From UBA1351 sp963677625 (GTDB taxonomy: Bacteria; Bacillota; Clostridia; Lachnospirales; Vallitaleaceae), in NCBI GenBank assembly GCA_963677625.2, contig CAXXSW010000004.1, positions 558,001 through 622,000 of the forward strand: a DNA stretch of 64,000 nucleotides, given 5' to 3'. This document shows, piece after piece, positions 25,213-34,573 of the stretch; positions within the stretch are counted from its first letter, which is position 1; every line of letters begins with the position of its first letter. Position numbers and translations under genes: made by a program. The notes beneath the pieces are model-generated. The model searched no databases, was not told the DNA's origin, and saw nothing but the letters and a program-made list of their open reading frames with translations.

Positions 25213-26664
25213 TTATCGATGCTGGTTGAGCCAGCCTCTTATATCATAAACTTTACATAATAAAATACTAATTCCATAAATCCCAATAGCTCCAAAAACT
25301 TTTAAGGCAAGCATGACTACCAATCCTAAATCCAATAATCCAATAGCATATACCCCTATGACCACTAAAAGATTTGAGACAATTATACCTATTACTTCTC
25401 TAGCTACTAGGTTAATCGGAATTGTGCCAGGTCTTCGGATAAAGCTGATCAAAAAATATAGGATAAAGGATGCTGCTGTAGTTTTTGCTGCAGCAGTAAA
25501 ACCATAAATAGGAACATAAATCAAATTCAGAATTACATTAAAAATTGCTGCTATTAAGGAGTGATAAAAGATAGGTTTAGTATTACCTGTCAACTCCCAT
25601 TCCTTGTTAATATATTCAGTCAGTCCTAGGAAAAACATACCCACAGCAACAAAACCGATTACTGAATAACCTTCCTTAAACTTGGAATCAATAAAAAGAT
25701 ATCCCATTTCCTTGCTGACAAGGGCCATGCCAGTAGCTGCCGGCAAGGCAATAAAGAGAAAATTCTTAATACCCCCAGATAAAATTTGTGATGACATTTC
25801 CTTGTCACCATCTTTCCATGCTTCTAAAAGTCTGGGATAGAAACCTCTGGTCAGCCCATACGATATCATAGGAAAGGCTGCTGATACTAAAGAATATGAG
25901 GGCATATACAGGCCTACTTCTCGATCAGAGTAGAAGTTTCTAATAATATACCTATCCGACATATTAAGAACAAACATTGTCATGGTAAGTCCAATGAGAG
26001 GAAATCCATAGGCAAAAAATTCTTTAAACTTCCCAACATCAATATAGGACCAATCAAAATATCTATAGGGTCTAACTGTAACAAAGGCAATGGTTCCCAT
26101 AAGCAGGTCCACCAAACCATGTCCCAAAAACAAGATATAAATGGTGTCCATTCCGGCCTTGTAAAGGCCATAGACAAGTATGGGTTTAAGAACTGCCGAA
26201 CCTACTACCAACCATACATTAAGTGCTCTCCTGTCAATATAAAGGAGCAAATGTGTATAGAACTGAGTCGTTCCATAACCAATAAAAAAGAGAACAAATA
26301 TCCAGATAAGCATTGAACTGAATCCATACCTTGTAGTAAGAAGACCTGACAAAAACACATACAAGATAAAAACAATCACCAAGATTATCATCTGAAGTAA
26401 AAGTTGATTTGTAAAAAAACTCTTCTTCTCTTCTTCTGTCTTCTGTTCTTTCACATACCGTATAGCAACAAACATAAACCAGCCAAAGGTCAGAAGATAT
26501 ACAACCATCATGGTAATATTGACAGTTCCATAAATTCCATAGTCTGCAGTTGTAATTAAATACGTATATAAGCGAATACTTATAATTCCAAAGATACCCT
26601 CAATAAGTTTGAAAGGAAGATAACCCATACTGGAGTTCAGTATTCCTTTTATGATTTTTTTCAT
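25213..26664 (-). CDS. Oligosaccharide flippase (Wzx/MATE-like)
   Basis: 483 residues with about 12-14 membrane helices and the polysaccharide-synthesis flippase pattern (SMGYLPFKLIEGIFGIISIRLYTYLIT at the N-terminus, SDRYIIRNFYSDREVGLYMPSYSL in the middle). It would turn lipid-linked polymer units to the outer face of the membrane for the ligase at 22663-24165. Its ATG overlaps the glycosyltransferase stop by four bases (ATGA), so translation is coupled. No odd features. Confidence 0.9.
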   Translation of the reverse strand: MKKIIKGILNSSMGYLPFKLIEGIFGIISIRLYTYLITTADYGIYGTVNITMMVVYLLTFGWFMFVAIRYVKEQKTEEEKKSFFTNQLLLQMIILVIVFILYVFLSGLLTTRYGFSSMLIWIFVLFFIGYGTTQFYTHLLLYIDRRALNVWLVVGSAVLKPILVYGLYKAGMDTIYILFLGHGLVDLLMGTIAFVTVRPYRYFDWSYIDVGKFKEFFAYGFPLIGLTMTMFVLNMSDRYIIRNFYSDREVGLYMPSYSLVSAAFPMISYGLTRGFYPRLLEAWKDGDKEMSSQILSGGIKNFLFIALPAATGMALVSKEMGYLFIDSKFKEGYSVIGFVAVGMFFLGLTEYINKEWELTGNTKPIFYHSLIAAIFNVILNLIYVPIYGFTAAAKTTAASFILYFLISFIRRPGTIPINLVAREVIGIIVSNLLVVIGVYAIGLLDLGLVVMLALKVFGAIGIYGISILLCKVYDIRGWLNQHR

Positions 26665-27911
26665 ATATTCATACTTTCAAATATCTCTGCCAATTGTGAA
26701 GTAAGGTTTTTTCTGTGATAACGATTTACCCTCTCCATGTTTACCTCTCTAATAAGCCTCTTGTTTTTCCAATCTTCATACAAGCTAAGAAGACCCTTTT
26801 CAATCGCTTCAACACTTGAGGTTTCACATACAATACCCGACTCAGTTTCCCTAATAATATCAGCCGCTGCTCCTTCTTCAGGTACGATACCCAGAATCGG
26901 CCGTCTGCAATTAATATATTCAAAAATCTTGCCTGAAGCAAAATTCTTAGCCCCTTTCCCTTCACCAATAATCAAAAGTAGGACATCAGATTCTGTCAGT
27001 GCTTCAATGGCCTGCTTATGCGGAAGGTAATCTTCTATAGTTACAATATCACCTAACTTGCTAGCATCGATGTATCCTTTGATTCGTGACACGTCCATAG
27101 CTCCGATTAGTCTAATATGCAAATCATGTATATCAACCTTACCCTGATCAACCAAACGTTTTACAGCTTCAAAAAGTTTGGTCGGTTTCCTTCGTCCATA
27201 CATAGCTCCTGCATAAGTCAACCTAAATGTATCCCTATAAAAATAGCTAGTGTCAAAAGATGAGAAATCACTATCATCAAAGCCATTAGGAATAACATAG
27301 CTTTTCTTGTCCAGTTCAGGATAGTCTTCCAAAAAATTATCCAGCATATATCTGGTGTTTGTTATAAATGCATCACATAACTCAATAACCTTTTTTTCCA
27401 TTGATTTTTCTTTATTCATCCTATACTTAGATAGATTCATATCAATGATATAAGGATTCTTGGTCCATTCATCTCTAAAATCAACTACCCATGGCAAGTG
27501 AGGAAACCGCTTTTTTAACCTCATTCCTAGAAGATGTCCACTGTATGGGTAGGAAGTTGAATATATAATATCAATTTTCTCTTCTTCAATAATCTTCACT
27601 GCTTTATCGAAAGAAAAGACACTCCAAAAATAGTCCCCGTCTGGAATCAGTATTTTTCTTGCAACCGCCTTACCTGCTAATGCCAAAAAACCTGGCCATT
27701 GAGTAAAATCGTAGGCTTTTGTCCTATAGATCTCATGGTCAGGTAAATCGTCAAAAAGAGACTGGTCTAATAATCCCTTGGACATCTCTCTTGTAAGGAC
27801 TAGAGGCTGATACTGAAAATCCGGCAAATATTTAACAAATTTGGCACTCCGCTGAACGCCTGATCCTCCCATAGGAGGATATTGGTTAGCTATAATCAGA
27901 ACTTTTTTCAT
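26661..27911 (-). CDS. Glycosyltransferase family 4 (cell-wall polymer)
   Basis: 416 residues. GT-B fold with the N-terminal acceptor half beginning KKVLIIANQYPPMGGSGVQRS and the C-terminal nucleotide-sugar half containing LTYAGAMYGRRKP, and the motif FASGKIFEYINCRRPILGIVPEEGAAADII in place of the usual EGxPxVxxxxGGxxE region. Probably transfers a sugar to the lipid-linked unit on the cytoplasmic face. Sugar donor unknown. Starts one base before the wecC stop (TAATG) and overlaps the flippase gene. Confidence 0.87.
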   Translation of the reverse strand: MKKVLIIANQYPPMGGSGVQRSAKFVKYLPDFQYQPLVLTREMSKGLLDQSLFDDLPDHEIYRTKAYDFTQWPGFLALAGKAVARKILIPDGDYFWSVFSFDKAVKIIEEEKIDIIYSTSYPYSGHLLGMRLKKRFPHLPWVVDFRDEWTKNPYIIDMNLSKYRMNKEKSMEKKVIELCDAFITNTRYMLDNFLEDYPELDKKSYVIPNGFDDSDFSSFDTSYFYRDTFRLTYAGAMYGRRKPTKLFEAVKRLVDQGKVDIHDLHIRLIGAMDVSRIKGYIDASKLGDIVTIEDYLPHKQAIEALTESDVLLLIIGEGKGAKNFASGKIFEYINCRRPILGIVPEEGAAADIIRETESGIVCETSSVEAIEKGLLSLYEDWKNKRLIREVNMERVNRYHRKNLTSQLAEIFESMNI

Positions 27912-29158
27912 TACTCACCTTTTCCGATTAAATAGTAGTTAGAGCCAAGGCTTTCTTTTTGATCAGGCTTAAGAAAATTTCTCGTATCTAACAATAACCC
28001 TTTCATTCTCGAAAAGTCTATTTCCTTAAAGTCACTGTGATTCACACCAAGAACAACTAAATCAGCTTCTTCTATGGCTTCCTGATACGCTCTTACCAAA
28101 CCCTTATACTCACTTACATATGGATCAACAAGTTTTAGCCCAATACCTTCAATCTCATCCAATAAACTGACTAGGTGTAGAACCGGACTTTCTCTTAAAT
28201 CATCTATATCCGGTTTATAGGTAATACCAAGAATCGTTATCTTCTTGCCCTTTAGACTACCCAAAAGTTCTTTTATTCGTCTAAAGACATGCATAGGCAT
28301 AAAGTCGTTAGTTTCTCTTGCCAACCGAATGATTTTAGCATCTTCTGGATATTTTTCAACTATAAACCAAGGATCAACTGCCAAGCAGTGACCACCAACA
28401 CCAGGACCAGGTTGATGTATATTAACCCTAGGATGTTTATTAGCAAACTCAATAACCTCCCAAGCATTGATACCCATTTTCTCACAAATAATTGCCAATT
28501 CATTGGCAAGACTGATATTAACATCACGGAAAGTATTCTCCATAAGTTTGCACATTTCAGCAGTTGTAGCGTCAGTTACAAAAATATCACCTTTTACAAA
28601 ACTCTTGTAAAGTTTTCTTACTTTTTCCGAAGATACCTGATTAATACCACCTACAATTCGATTGTTCTCTACCAGCTCAATAAGAATCTTACCAGGAATA
28701 ACCCGTTCTGGCGAATGGGCAATATAGAGGTCCTCATAAAGGTTTAAGCCGGTTTCAGCAAGAATGGGAAGCATAAGTTTCTCAACTGTTCCTGGTGGTG
28801 ACGTTGACTCAAGTATAACCATGTCATTTCTTTTTAAATAAGGAACAATCATCCTAGTTGCACTTTCAACATAGGACATATCAGCTGTTTTGTTAGGACG
28901 TATTGGTGTTGGTACAGCTATAATAAATACGTCAGCTGTTTCCGGCTTAATTGAAGCCTTTAGACGTCCTTCAGATACAACTTGCTTCACCAAATCACCC
29001 AGATAGGGCTCTTCAATAATAATCTCACCTTTATTTAACTGATTAACAACCACTTCGTTAACATCAACACCTACAATATCAAAACCATTACTTGCAAACA
29101 TTGCTGCTGTAGGCATACCAATATACCCCAACCCCATAATACAGATTTTCTTACTCAT
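27911..29158 (-). CDS. wecC: UDP-N-acetyl-D-mannosamine dehydrogenase (WecC-like)
   Basis: 415 residues. NAD-binding GLGYIGMPTAAMFASNG at the start and the catalytic cysteine in GPGVGGHCLAVDPWF. That active-site wording is characteristic of UDP-ManNAc dehydrogenases rather than UDP-glucose dehydrogenases. It makes UDP-ManNAc uronate for polysaccharide, fitting a secondary cell-wall polymer containing ManNAcA. No epimerase (wecB) gene is seen in the window, so UDP-ManNAc must be made elsewhere. Second gene of the operon, 33 nt after the glycosidase gene. Exact substrate inferred. Confidence 0.87.
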   Translation of the reverse strand: MSKKICIMGLGYIGMPTAAMFASNGFDIVGVDVNEVVVNQLNKGEIIIEEPYLGDLVKQVVSEGRLKASIKPETADVFIIAVPTPIRPNKTADMSYVESATRMIVPYLKRNDMVILESTSPPGTVEKLMLPILAETGLNLYEDLYIAHSPERVIPGKILIELVENNRIVGGINQVSSEKVRKLYKSFVKGDIFVTDATTAEMCKLMENTFRDVNISLANELAIICEKMGINAWEVIEFANKHPRVNIHQPGPGVGGHCLAVDPWFIVEKYPEDAKIIRLARETNDFMPMHVFRRIKELLGSLKGKKITILGITYKPDIDDLRESPVLHLVSLLDEIEGIGLKLVDPYVSEYKGLVRAYQEAIEEADLVVLGVNHSDFKEIDFSRMKGLLLDTRNFLKPDQKESLGSNYYLIGKGE

Positions 29159-29191
29159 AATAACCCTTTCTTACGGACTTCAAAGCCCTAT

Positions 29192-32032
29192 CTAAAATTC
29201 TACAGCCGGAAATAATGGTTCAAACATGTACTGTAGCTGACCCTTATTGACATAAAATCGTAATATATAGAAAGTCTCATTCAGGTCAACGTACCTATCT
29301 TCTACCTGATACCACAAACCACTAAGATCAAAATATCTAATTCCATCTTTAATGGTCACGTCCGTCTTATACCCACCTCCGTGAATATATACAATCGTTT
29401 TTCCGGTCTGTTCATAATGCTCTTTCAGTATTTTGTGGAGAAGTTGACCTTCTCTTAAATCGCTGAAGGATGTTAATGGATTTTTACTACCAACCAATAT
29501 AATAATATTTTCAGAGGTAGTTTTCAAGGTATTTGAGAGACTTTCATATTGACTGCTGTCAGTTTTTCTAAGTCCACCTTCACCTGTAGCCAAATTAATG
29601 ATCTTTACACCACTGACACTAAGGGCCTCAAATTTATCAGCCCATGATGCAAATGATACATTTATCTTATCCTCATTAATATCTGTATAACCTGCAAAAA
29701 TACTGTAATCCCCTTCATTCATAGTCTCATAGATTTTTTTTAGAAGCAGATTATCTAGCAAACGGTTCCTAAAGGCTGTAGGTCCAAATATAGAAATCTC
29801 TGTCCCTCCTTCTACCGGCATGTCAACTTTGATTTCATCATCTATAAAGCCTTCATCATCAAAACTCAAATCGGAAGCCTTTTTTTTGCTAAGAACTGAT
29901 AGCTGGTCAATATTTATTTTACCTTTATAATCATCAAATGATTGAAGAGCAACCAAATACAATCTATCAAGCTTTATAGGATAGACCAAATCACTGGAAA
30001 GCTCAGCACTAACTTTCTGCCAACCCTGAAAATCTATTTCATGCACAAAGGTAAAGATTTGACTTTTACCCTCAGCATCAATCACCTTTCCTTTAAACTG
30101 ATGACCGCTATTATTACCATAAAGCTGGAGTGATATAGAATCTGACTTATCCTTTATATAATAATCATTAAACATCATATAAATTGCCTGTGGATCTGGA
30201 GATGAGGTTAATTCATAGTCAAATCTATAACTTCTATCCGTGTCGTAAAAAAGGCTTAGATCAAGACTAGTTTTGCCAACGACAGTTTCCGGATAGGTCC
30301 GCTGTTCATATGACGCTGATTCAAAGTCTTCCAAAACCTGACTTTCATTTCCTACGACTATATAGGCAGTAGTCCATCTTTCACCCATTTGCATTTTAAC
30401 TTTTGTTATCCCTGCTTTAGTTCCACTATAAAACTCTCCATCAATAAAGGCTCCAATAGCAGGATCTTCAATGATATAGGTAATATCACCAGGATTTATC
30501 CTTCCTTCATATCCAGAATTATCTTTACCAAATATCTCAAAACTACCTTGATCATTATAGTCCAATTGCATTACCCTAGGAGACACACTGATATCAATTG
30601 GCCTATCAAGACTCCGTATTCCGTATTCAGCCTTAATTCCATCATAATGACACGTCAATGTACCTTTACCAGCAGAATTAGGTGTAAAGGTACCAGCACC
30701 AAAAGTACCTGAAACCTCACCACTAACACTCCAAAAAACCCGTCCCATATCAACCGGTACCGGATTATAATTAGCGTCATAACCTATCAAATCCAAATCT
30801 ATAGGATTATTCTTAAAAACAACATCTGTCGAGGGAATAATCTCAACAGTTTCAACAGGACCTATCTTAGCTGTTGAGACAAAAGCAAGACCATTAATTA
30901 CAGACCTTTGATATCCTCCTGAAGGCGTATTGAAAGTAGACAAATCCTCACTTCCAAGTTGTCTGGACATAAGCGTAGAACTTCCACCTCCATCCATATG
31001 AATAGCATCAGTAACACCATATGCTTGCAGATACCTGCCTACTTCATCATGAGTAGCACCTATGCTGGCACCACGCCCATCAACAACCATTGCAACAAGG
31101 GTCTTTCCATCACCAGTCACACCAATTGCGGTTCTTGGATGTCTCTTAGTGGGTTCAACAACCAAACCCTCTTCAACAATGAGCCCATTCTCAAGAATCT
31201 TACCTCCACCACTGATAGCAAAATCAAGATTGCTTGTTTCAATCGTTGAATTAATTGTTAAACTCACACCCGTTCCTTCGGTGAAATAGGGAAGGTGAAA
31301 ATCGCTATCTATAGCTGGAATAGTAATAATATAGCCGTTTTCTGGGATTTCCGTTATAATTCCAGGACCGACCACTTTCGTTACTACATCATTCTCAACA
31401 ACAAGCTTATAAACCTGCTGATTATCATCTATGTGGCTAGTATCCTCAGCATAAAGACGGTTATAAAGAATTGGACTTACCCTGTCGTTAAACTTGTTAA
31501 TCCCACCAAGATACAGGCTCCTGCCATCATCATTCTCAAATCCAATAGAAATTCCGAAAAAATCCATCATAAATTGATCGTCAACTGTTTTTAGTAGAGA
31601 TGCCGCACCACTACCTCCCACATTATAGTTATGAATGGCATATTCATAATCGCCGTCATATTGTGTTCCTATTGGCTCAGACTTATCACTACTCATATTA
31701 AAGAAAGATCCATTAACAGCTCCGACAACAGATCCTTCATAATTCTCATCGAAATCATTGGCAAAAGTTTTAATAGTCTCCTTTAAGCCAAATTCATCCG
31801 TCGATCTTAAAACTTTCAAAGTCAAATCCTCAGCCTTGACATCCCACAAAAGGACATGGACATCCACCCATCCATCTTCTGTAAAGATTTCCTTGTGCTC
31901 ATAGGTCAAGCCCCTTGTAACATGACTACTTTCCTTAGTCTCATATATAATCCAGTCTTCACCATCAACTGGAATAACCATCATACCTATCAATAAACTT
32001 GTTAATATAGTCCACGACAATATTTTTTTCAT
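29192..32032 (-). CDS. Exported phosphodiester glycosidase (NAGPA-domain) multidomain protein
   Basis: 946 residues from the ATG at 32032, chosen because GGAGG lies seven nt before it (an upstream ATG at 32056 lacks a site). Signal peptide KKILSWTILTSLLIGMMV. A NAGPA phosphodiester glycosidase domain covers about 80-390, ending HPRTAIGVTGDGK, then VDGRGASIGATHDEV and HMDGGGSSTLM. Ig-like and beta-sandwich modules follow (about 400-720), and the C-terminal ~230 residues resemble a degenerate calcineurin-type phosphoesterase (ISIFGPT, VYIHGGGYKTDV). It probably removes sugar-phosphate linkages of wall polymer on the cell surface. First gene of the operon. The domain assignment is solid; the substrate is inferred. 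Confidence 0.87.
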   Translation of the reverse strand: MKKILSWTILTSLLIGMMVIPVDGEDWIIYETKESSHVTRGLTYEHKEIFTEDGWVDVHVLLWDVKAEDLTLKVLRSTDEFGLKETIKTFANDFDENYEGSVVGAVNGSFFNMSSDKSEPIGTQYDGDYEYAIHNYNVGGSGAASLLKTVDDQFMMDFFGISIGFENDDGRSLYLGGINKFNDRVSPILYNRLYAEDTSHIDDNQQVYKLVVENDVVTKVVGPGIITEIPENGYIITIPAIDSDFHLPYFTEGTGVSLTINSTIETSNLDFAISGGGKILENGLIVEEGLVVEPTKRHPRTAIGVTGDGKTLVAMVVDGRGASIGATHDEVGRYLQAYGVTDAIHMDGGGSSTLMSRQLGSEDLSTFNTPSGGYQRSVINGLAFVSTAKIGPVETVEIIPSTDVVFKNNPIDLDLIGYDANYNPVPVDMGRVFWSVSGEVSGTFGAGTFTPNSAGKGTLTCHYDGIKAEYGIRSLDRPIDISVSPRVMQLDYNDQGSFEIFGKDNSGYEGRINPGDITYIIEDPAIGAFIDGEFYSGTKAGITKVKMQMGERWTTAYIVVGNESQVLEDFESASYEQRTYPETVVGKTSLDLSLFYDTDRSYRFDYELTSSPDPQAIYMMFNDYYIKDKSDSISLQLYGNNSGHQFKGKVIDAEGKSQIFTFVHEIDFQGWQKVSAELSSDLVYPIKLDRLYLVALQSFDDYKGKINIDQLSVLSKKKASDLSFDDEGFIDDEIKVDMPVEGGTEISIFGPTAFRNRLLDNLLLKKIYETMNEGDYSIFAGYTDINEDKINVSFASWADKFEALSVSGVKIINLATGEGGLRKTDSSQYESLSNTLKTTSENIIILVGSKNPLTSFSDLREGQLLHKILKEHYEQTGKTIVYIHGGGYKTDVTIKDGIRYFDLSGLWYQVEDRYVDLNETFYILRFYVNKGQLQYMFEPLFPAVEF

Positions 32033-32120
32033 TTTATATCCTCCAAAGCCCATCATCTCGTCCGTTCTCCCCCTAGTAAAACTAGGCTCTTTTGCTATTC
32101 TATATAGTCATACAATTTAG

Positions 32121-32148
32121 ATTATAACCCAACACTGTTAAATTGCAA
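32121..32148 (-). promoter_or_regulatory. Putative promoter of the cell-wall polymer operon
   Basis: On the minus strand: TTGCAA, 16-nt spacer, TATAAT, about 90 nt before the glycosidase start. A 6-bp hairpin (CCTAGT/ACTAGG, 32072-32086) lies in the leader between them. Confidence 0.5.
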
Positions 32149-32212
32149 GAAACAGGACCTTACAATTTCCTTACATATATTCCTTTTGTGTAACAAAAAT
32201 CTTAGGTGTGTG

Positions 32213-32241
32213 TTGACATCTCTTGACTCTCCTTGTATAAT
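32213..32241 (+). promoter_or_regulatory. Consensus sigma-A promoter of the riboflavin transporter unit
   Basis: Perfect TTGACA (32213-32218), 17-nt spacer, perfect TATAAT (32236-32241). The transcript would start about 15 nt before the riboswitch. Confidence 0.85.
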
Positions 32242-32262
32242 CATACCATAATAAAATATGAA

Positions 32263-32375
32263 GAATACTTCGGGGCAGGGTGAAATTCCCGACCGGCGGT
32301 TATAGTCCGCGAGCCTATATGGTTGACTTGGTGTGATTCCAAGACCGACAGTAAAGTCTGGATGAAAGAAGTTAT
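32263..32375 (+). ncRNA. FMN riboswitch (RFN element)
   Basis: The full conserved set of the RFN element is present: GGGGCAGGGTGAAATTCCC, GACCGGCGGT, AGTCCGCGAGC, TTGGTGTGATTCCAAGACCG, ACAGTAAAGTCTGGATG and AGAAG. It binds flavin mononucleotide and, with the terminator at 32434-32457, would stop transcription of ribU when FMN is plentiful. Confidence 0.97.
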
Positions 32376-32433
32376 TGTGATTGTAATGGTGAGTTTTTCC
32401 GTTAATTCTTTCACTATAAATCTAAGCAAAAAG

Positions 32434-32457
32434 CCTCGATTCTGTCGAGGTTTTTTT
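32434..32457 (+). terminator. Riboswitch-controlled terminator
   Basis: CCTCGA / TCGAGG stem followed by seven T. It lies 60 nt after the FMN riboswitch and 60 nt before the ribU start, so it is the expression platform. Confidence 0.88.
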
Positions 32458-32515
32458 ATTGATTAGGTTTACTAATCTTTAAATCCGCTAAGTATTCTCA
32501 AAAAGGAGAATGATT

Positions 32516-33091
32516 ATGAATCAAAAAAACAAAATGAGAACATCACTATTAACACGTATCGGAGTATTAGGTAGCTTGTCCTTTGTCATAATGATGGCAG
32601 AGTTCTATATTGGATTTGCAGAATTCCTAAAACTAGACTTAAGTGACATTATTGCTATGATTGGAGGGATAACAATGGGTCCTATTGCAGCCATTGGTAT
32701 CCAAGTAATCAAAAACCTCTTAAAGGTAATTATTGTCACTCGTACTGCTGGGATTGGCGAACTAGCTAATCTTATCGTGGGTATCGCCTATGTCCTTCCT
32801 GCAGTTTTGATTTATCAAAAAATAAAAACTAACAAGGGTCTTCTTCTAGGACTTACTATCGGTGGATTTTCTATGATTATCATTGCCTGCCTTGCCAACT
32901 TTTTCCTATTACTTCCTGCTTATTGGTCTTTCCTAAGCCAAGAATCGATGACGGCTATGGCGAGGTGGTCTTATATCACAATTGTTATACTTCCCTTTAA
33001 TCTGGTTAAGGCCATTGCTGTTTCAATCTTAACTTACCTAGCTCATTTATCACTGAAACCTTTATATAAACATTTGGTTCTCCAAAAATAA
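32516..33091 (+). CDS. ribU: Riboflavin ECF transporter substrate-binding component RibU
   Basis: 191 residues from the ATG at 32516 (GGAG seven nt upstream; the in-frame ATG at 32510 is too close to it). Five to six membrane helices, with the S-component fingerprint EFLKLDLSDIIAMIGGITMGP and the following GIQVIKNLLKVI. It captures riboflavin for the shared ECF energy module, whose genes are not in this window. Control by the FMN riboswitch directly upstream confirms the substrate. Single-gene transcript. Confidence 0.96.
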   Translation: MNQKNKMRTSLLTRIGVLGSLSFVIMMAEFYIGFAEFLKLDLSDIIAMIGGITMGPIAAIGIQVIKNLLKVIIVTRTAGIGELANLIVGIAYVLPAVLIYQKIKTNKGLLLGLTIGGFSMIIIACLANFFLLLPAYWSFLSQESMTAMARWSYITIVILPFNLVKAIAVSILTYLAHLSLKPLYKHLVLQK

Positions 33092-33232
33092 ACCAAATGC
33101 TTCAAATCTCTAAATAATCTGCTAGCATTTCTATACTAGAGTTAAGTTCATCTTTGTATATATTACTTGGGTAACAAGACCCTTTTATCCACAGATGGTC
33201 AGGGGGGGATTATGTTTATCCACAATCAATCT

Positions 33233-33268
33233 CCTTCTAGACCAATTATACAGATTGGTGATAGAAGG
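33233..33268. repeat. Imperfect inverted repeat downstream of ribU and the glycosyltransferase
   Basis: CCTTCTA.ACCAAT faces ATTGGT..TAGAAGG around a short loop, in the convergent gap between ribU and a glycosyltransferase. No T-tract on either strand, so it is at most a processing or weak termination signal. Another smaller inverted repeat (CATTTGGTT / AACCAAATG) overlaps the ribU stop at about 33072-33100. Confidence 0.4.
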
Positions 33269-33296
33269 CTAGAGCTTTCCTATAGAATAAAAAATG

Positions 33297-34394
33297 TTAT
33301 AAATGCATTATTTCTTTATATAGTTCAATATGTCGCTTTGCCATAGATTCCGCTGAAAACTCAGCTACTATCCTTTGACGAAAGTTCTTTCCATACACTT
33401 GAATTAAATTCTGATTATTTATTAGTTTTTTCATCAGCTCTGCTAAAGCATGACTATCTCCTACATCAAAAAGGAGGCCACTCTTACCATCTTCAATCAT
33501 TTCAACAATGCCTCCAGCTTTTGAAGCAATCGTTCCCTTTTGACGTATGCCACCTTCCAATAAGGCATATGGAAAGCTCTCAGTCGATGAAGGCAAGATA
33601 TTAACATCAATAGAATCATAGAACGCATCCATATCTTTTACATAACCTTTAAAGGTAACGAAGTCGACTAAGTTATTTTTTTTAACATAGGCATACAGCT
33701 CTTCTACATATTTACCACTTCCGCCACCAGCAATACTGATATGAAAGTCCACACCCTCTTCTTTTAGCAGTCTAGCAGCTTCCAATAGGTAATGAGTACC
33801 TTTTATTGGACGCAAGGTAGTCACACATCCAAAACGTAGCTTAGATGACTCCTTATGGACCTCAGCGCTTCCTTCATAATCATCAACTTTTATACCATTA
33901 TAAATAACCCTAATCTTTTCACGACTAAACCCTTGTTCAACCAGCATTTGTCCAAACACATGGGTTACAGAAAAATAATAATCCATACGATGGAGACTGA
34001 ACTTGTTAAGCGGCATAAAAACCAGTTGTTTTATTAAAGAGTGGGCAAAATCTTGCCTATAATCACTGTGCATGGTCGTAACTAAAGGTATGTCAATACT
34101 CTTTTTAACTAAGGCACCTAAAAAATTTGCCCTAGCACCGTGACAATGCAAAATATCTATGTTCTCACTCTTGAGTTTATGAATCAGTGTTTTAAGAACT
34201 GACAAATCAAATCTTCCCGACTGCTGAAGCAAGACTGTATCGATTCCTAAAGCCTTAGCTTCACGTAAAAAAGGCCCGTCAGTCAGGCACACTAATTGAA
34301 TATGTATTTTTTCACGCAGGGTATCTAATAAATTAAACACATGGGTTTTGGCCCCACCGGAATCTCCGCCACTAATTAGATGTATAATCTTCAT
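33297..34394 (-). CDS. Glycosyltransferase family 4, stand-alone
   Basis: 365 residues, GT-B fold: KIIHLISGGDSGGAKTHVFNL at the N-terminus (a GT4 acceptor-domain start), VIYNGIKVDDY at the domain hinge, and the donor-site stretch SSTESFPYALLEGG then GGIVEMIEDGKSGLLF. Retaining glycosyltransferase acting in the cytoplasm on an unknown lipid-linked or protein acceptor. It is not part of the operon upstream, being separated by ribU on the opposite strand. Single-gene unit. Confidence 0.88.
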   Translation of the reverse strand: MKIIHLISGGDSGGAKTHVFNLLDTLREKIHIQLVCLTDGPFLREAKALGIDTVLLQQSGRFDLSVLKTLIHKLKSENIDILHCHGARANFLGALVKKSIDIPLVTTMHSDYRQDFAHSLIKQLVFMPLNKFSLHRMDYYFSVTHVFGQMLVEQGFSREKIRVIYNGIKVDDYEGSAEVHKESSKLRFGCVTTLRPIKGTHYLLEAARLLKEEGVDFHISIAGGGSGKYVEELYAYVKKNNLVDFVTFKGYVKDMDAFYDSIDVNILPSSTESFPYALLEGGIRQKGTIASKAGGIVEMIEDGKSGLLFDVGDSHALAELMKKLINNQNLIQVYGKNFRQRIVAEFSAESMAKRHIELYKEIMHL

Positions 34395-34538
34395 ATGTTA
34401 CTCCTAGCTAACCTAGTCAACCAACAAATCCTAATATTTGTCTTTGTCCTCTGAGCTGATTCCAATTATAACCTCCACAACTTCTTTAGTCAACCTAGTC
34501 TATTCATCCTAGCTTTATACCCAATCAAGAAGTAAAGA

Positions 34539-34557
34539 CTGGTATTATTTATACCAG
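34539..34557 (-). terminator. Terminator of glpK
   Basis: CTGGTAT tattt ATACCAG hairpin. On the minus strand it is followed by TCTTTACTT. It lies 17 nt beyond the glpK stop. Confidence 0.7.
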
Positions 34558-34573
34558 CCTTAAGTTAATCCAC

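Noticed and set aside
32241..32429. A 62-codon minus-strand frame
   Set aside because: It lies antisense to the FMN riboswitch, which explains the sequence conservation.
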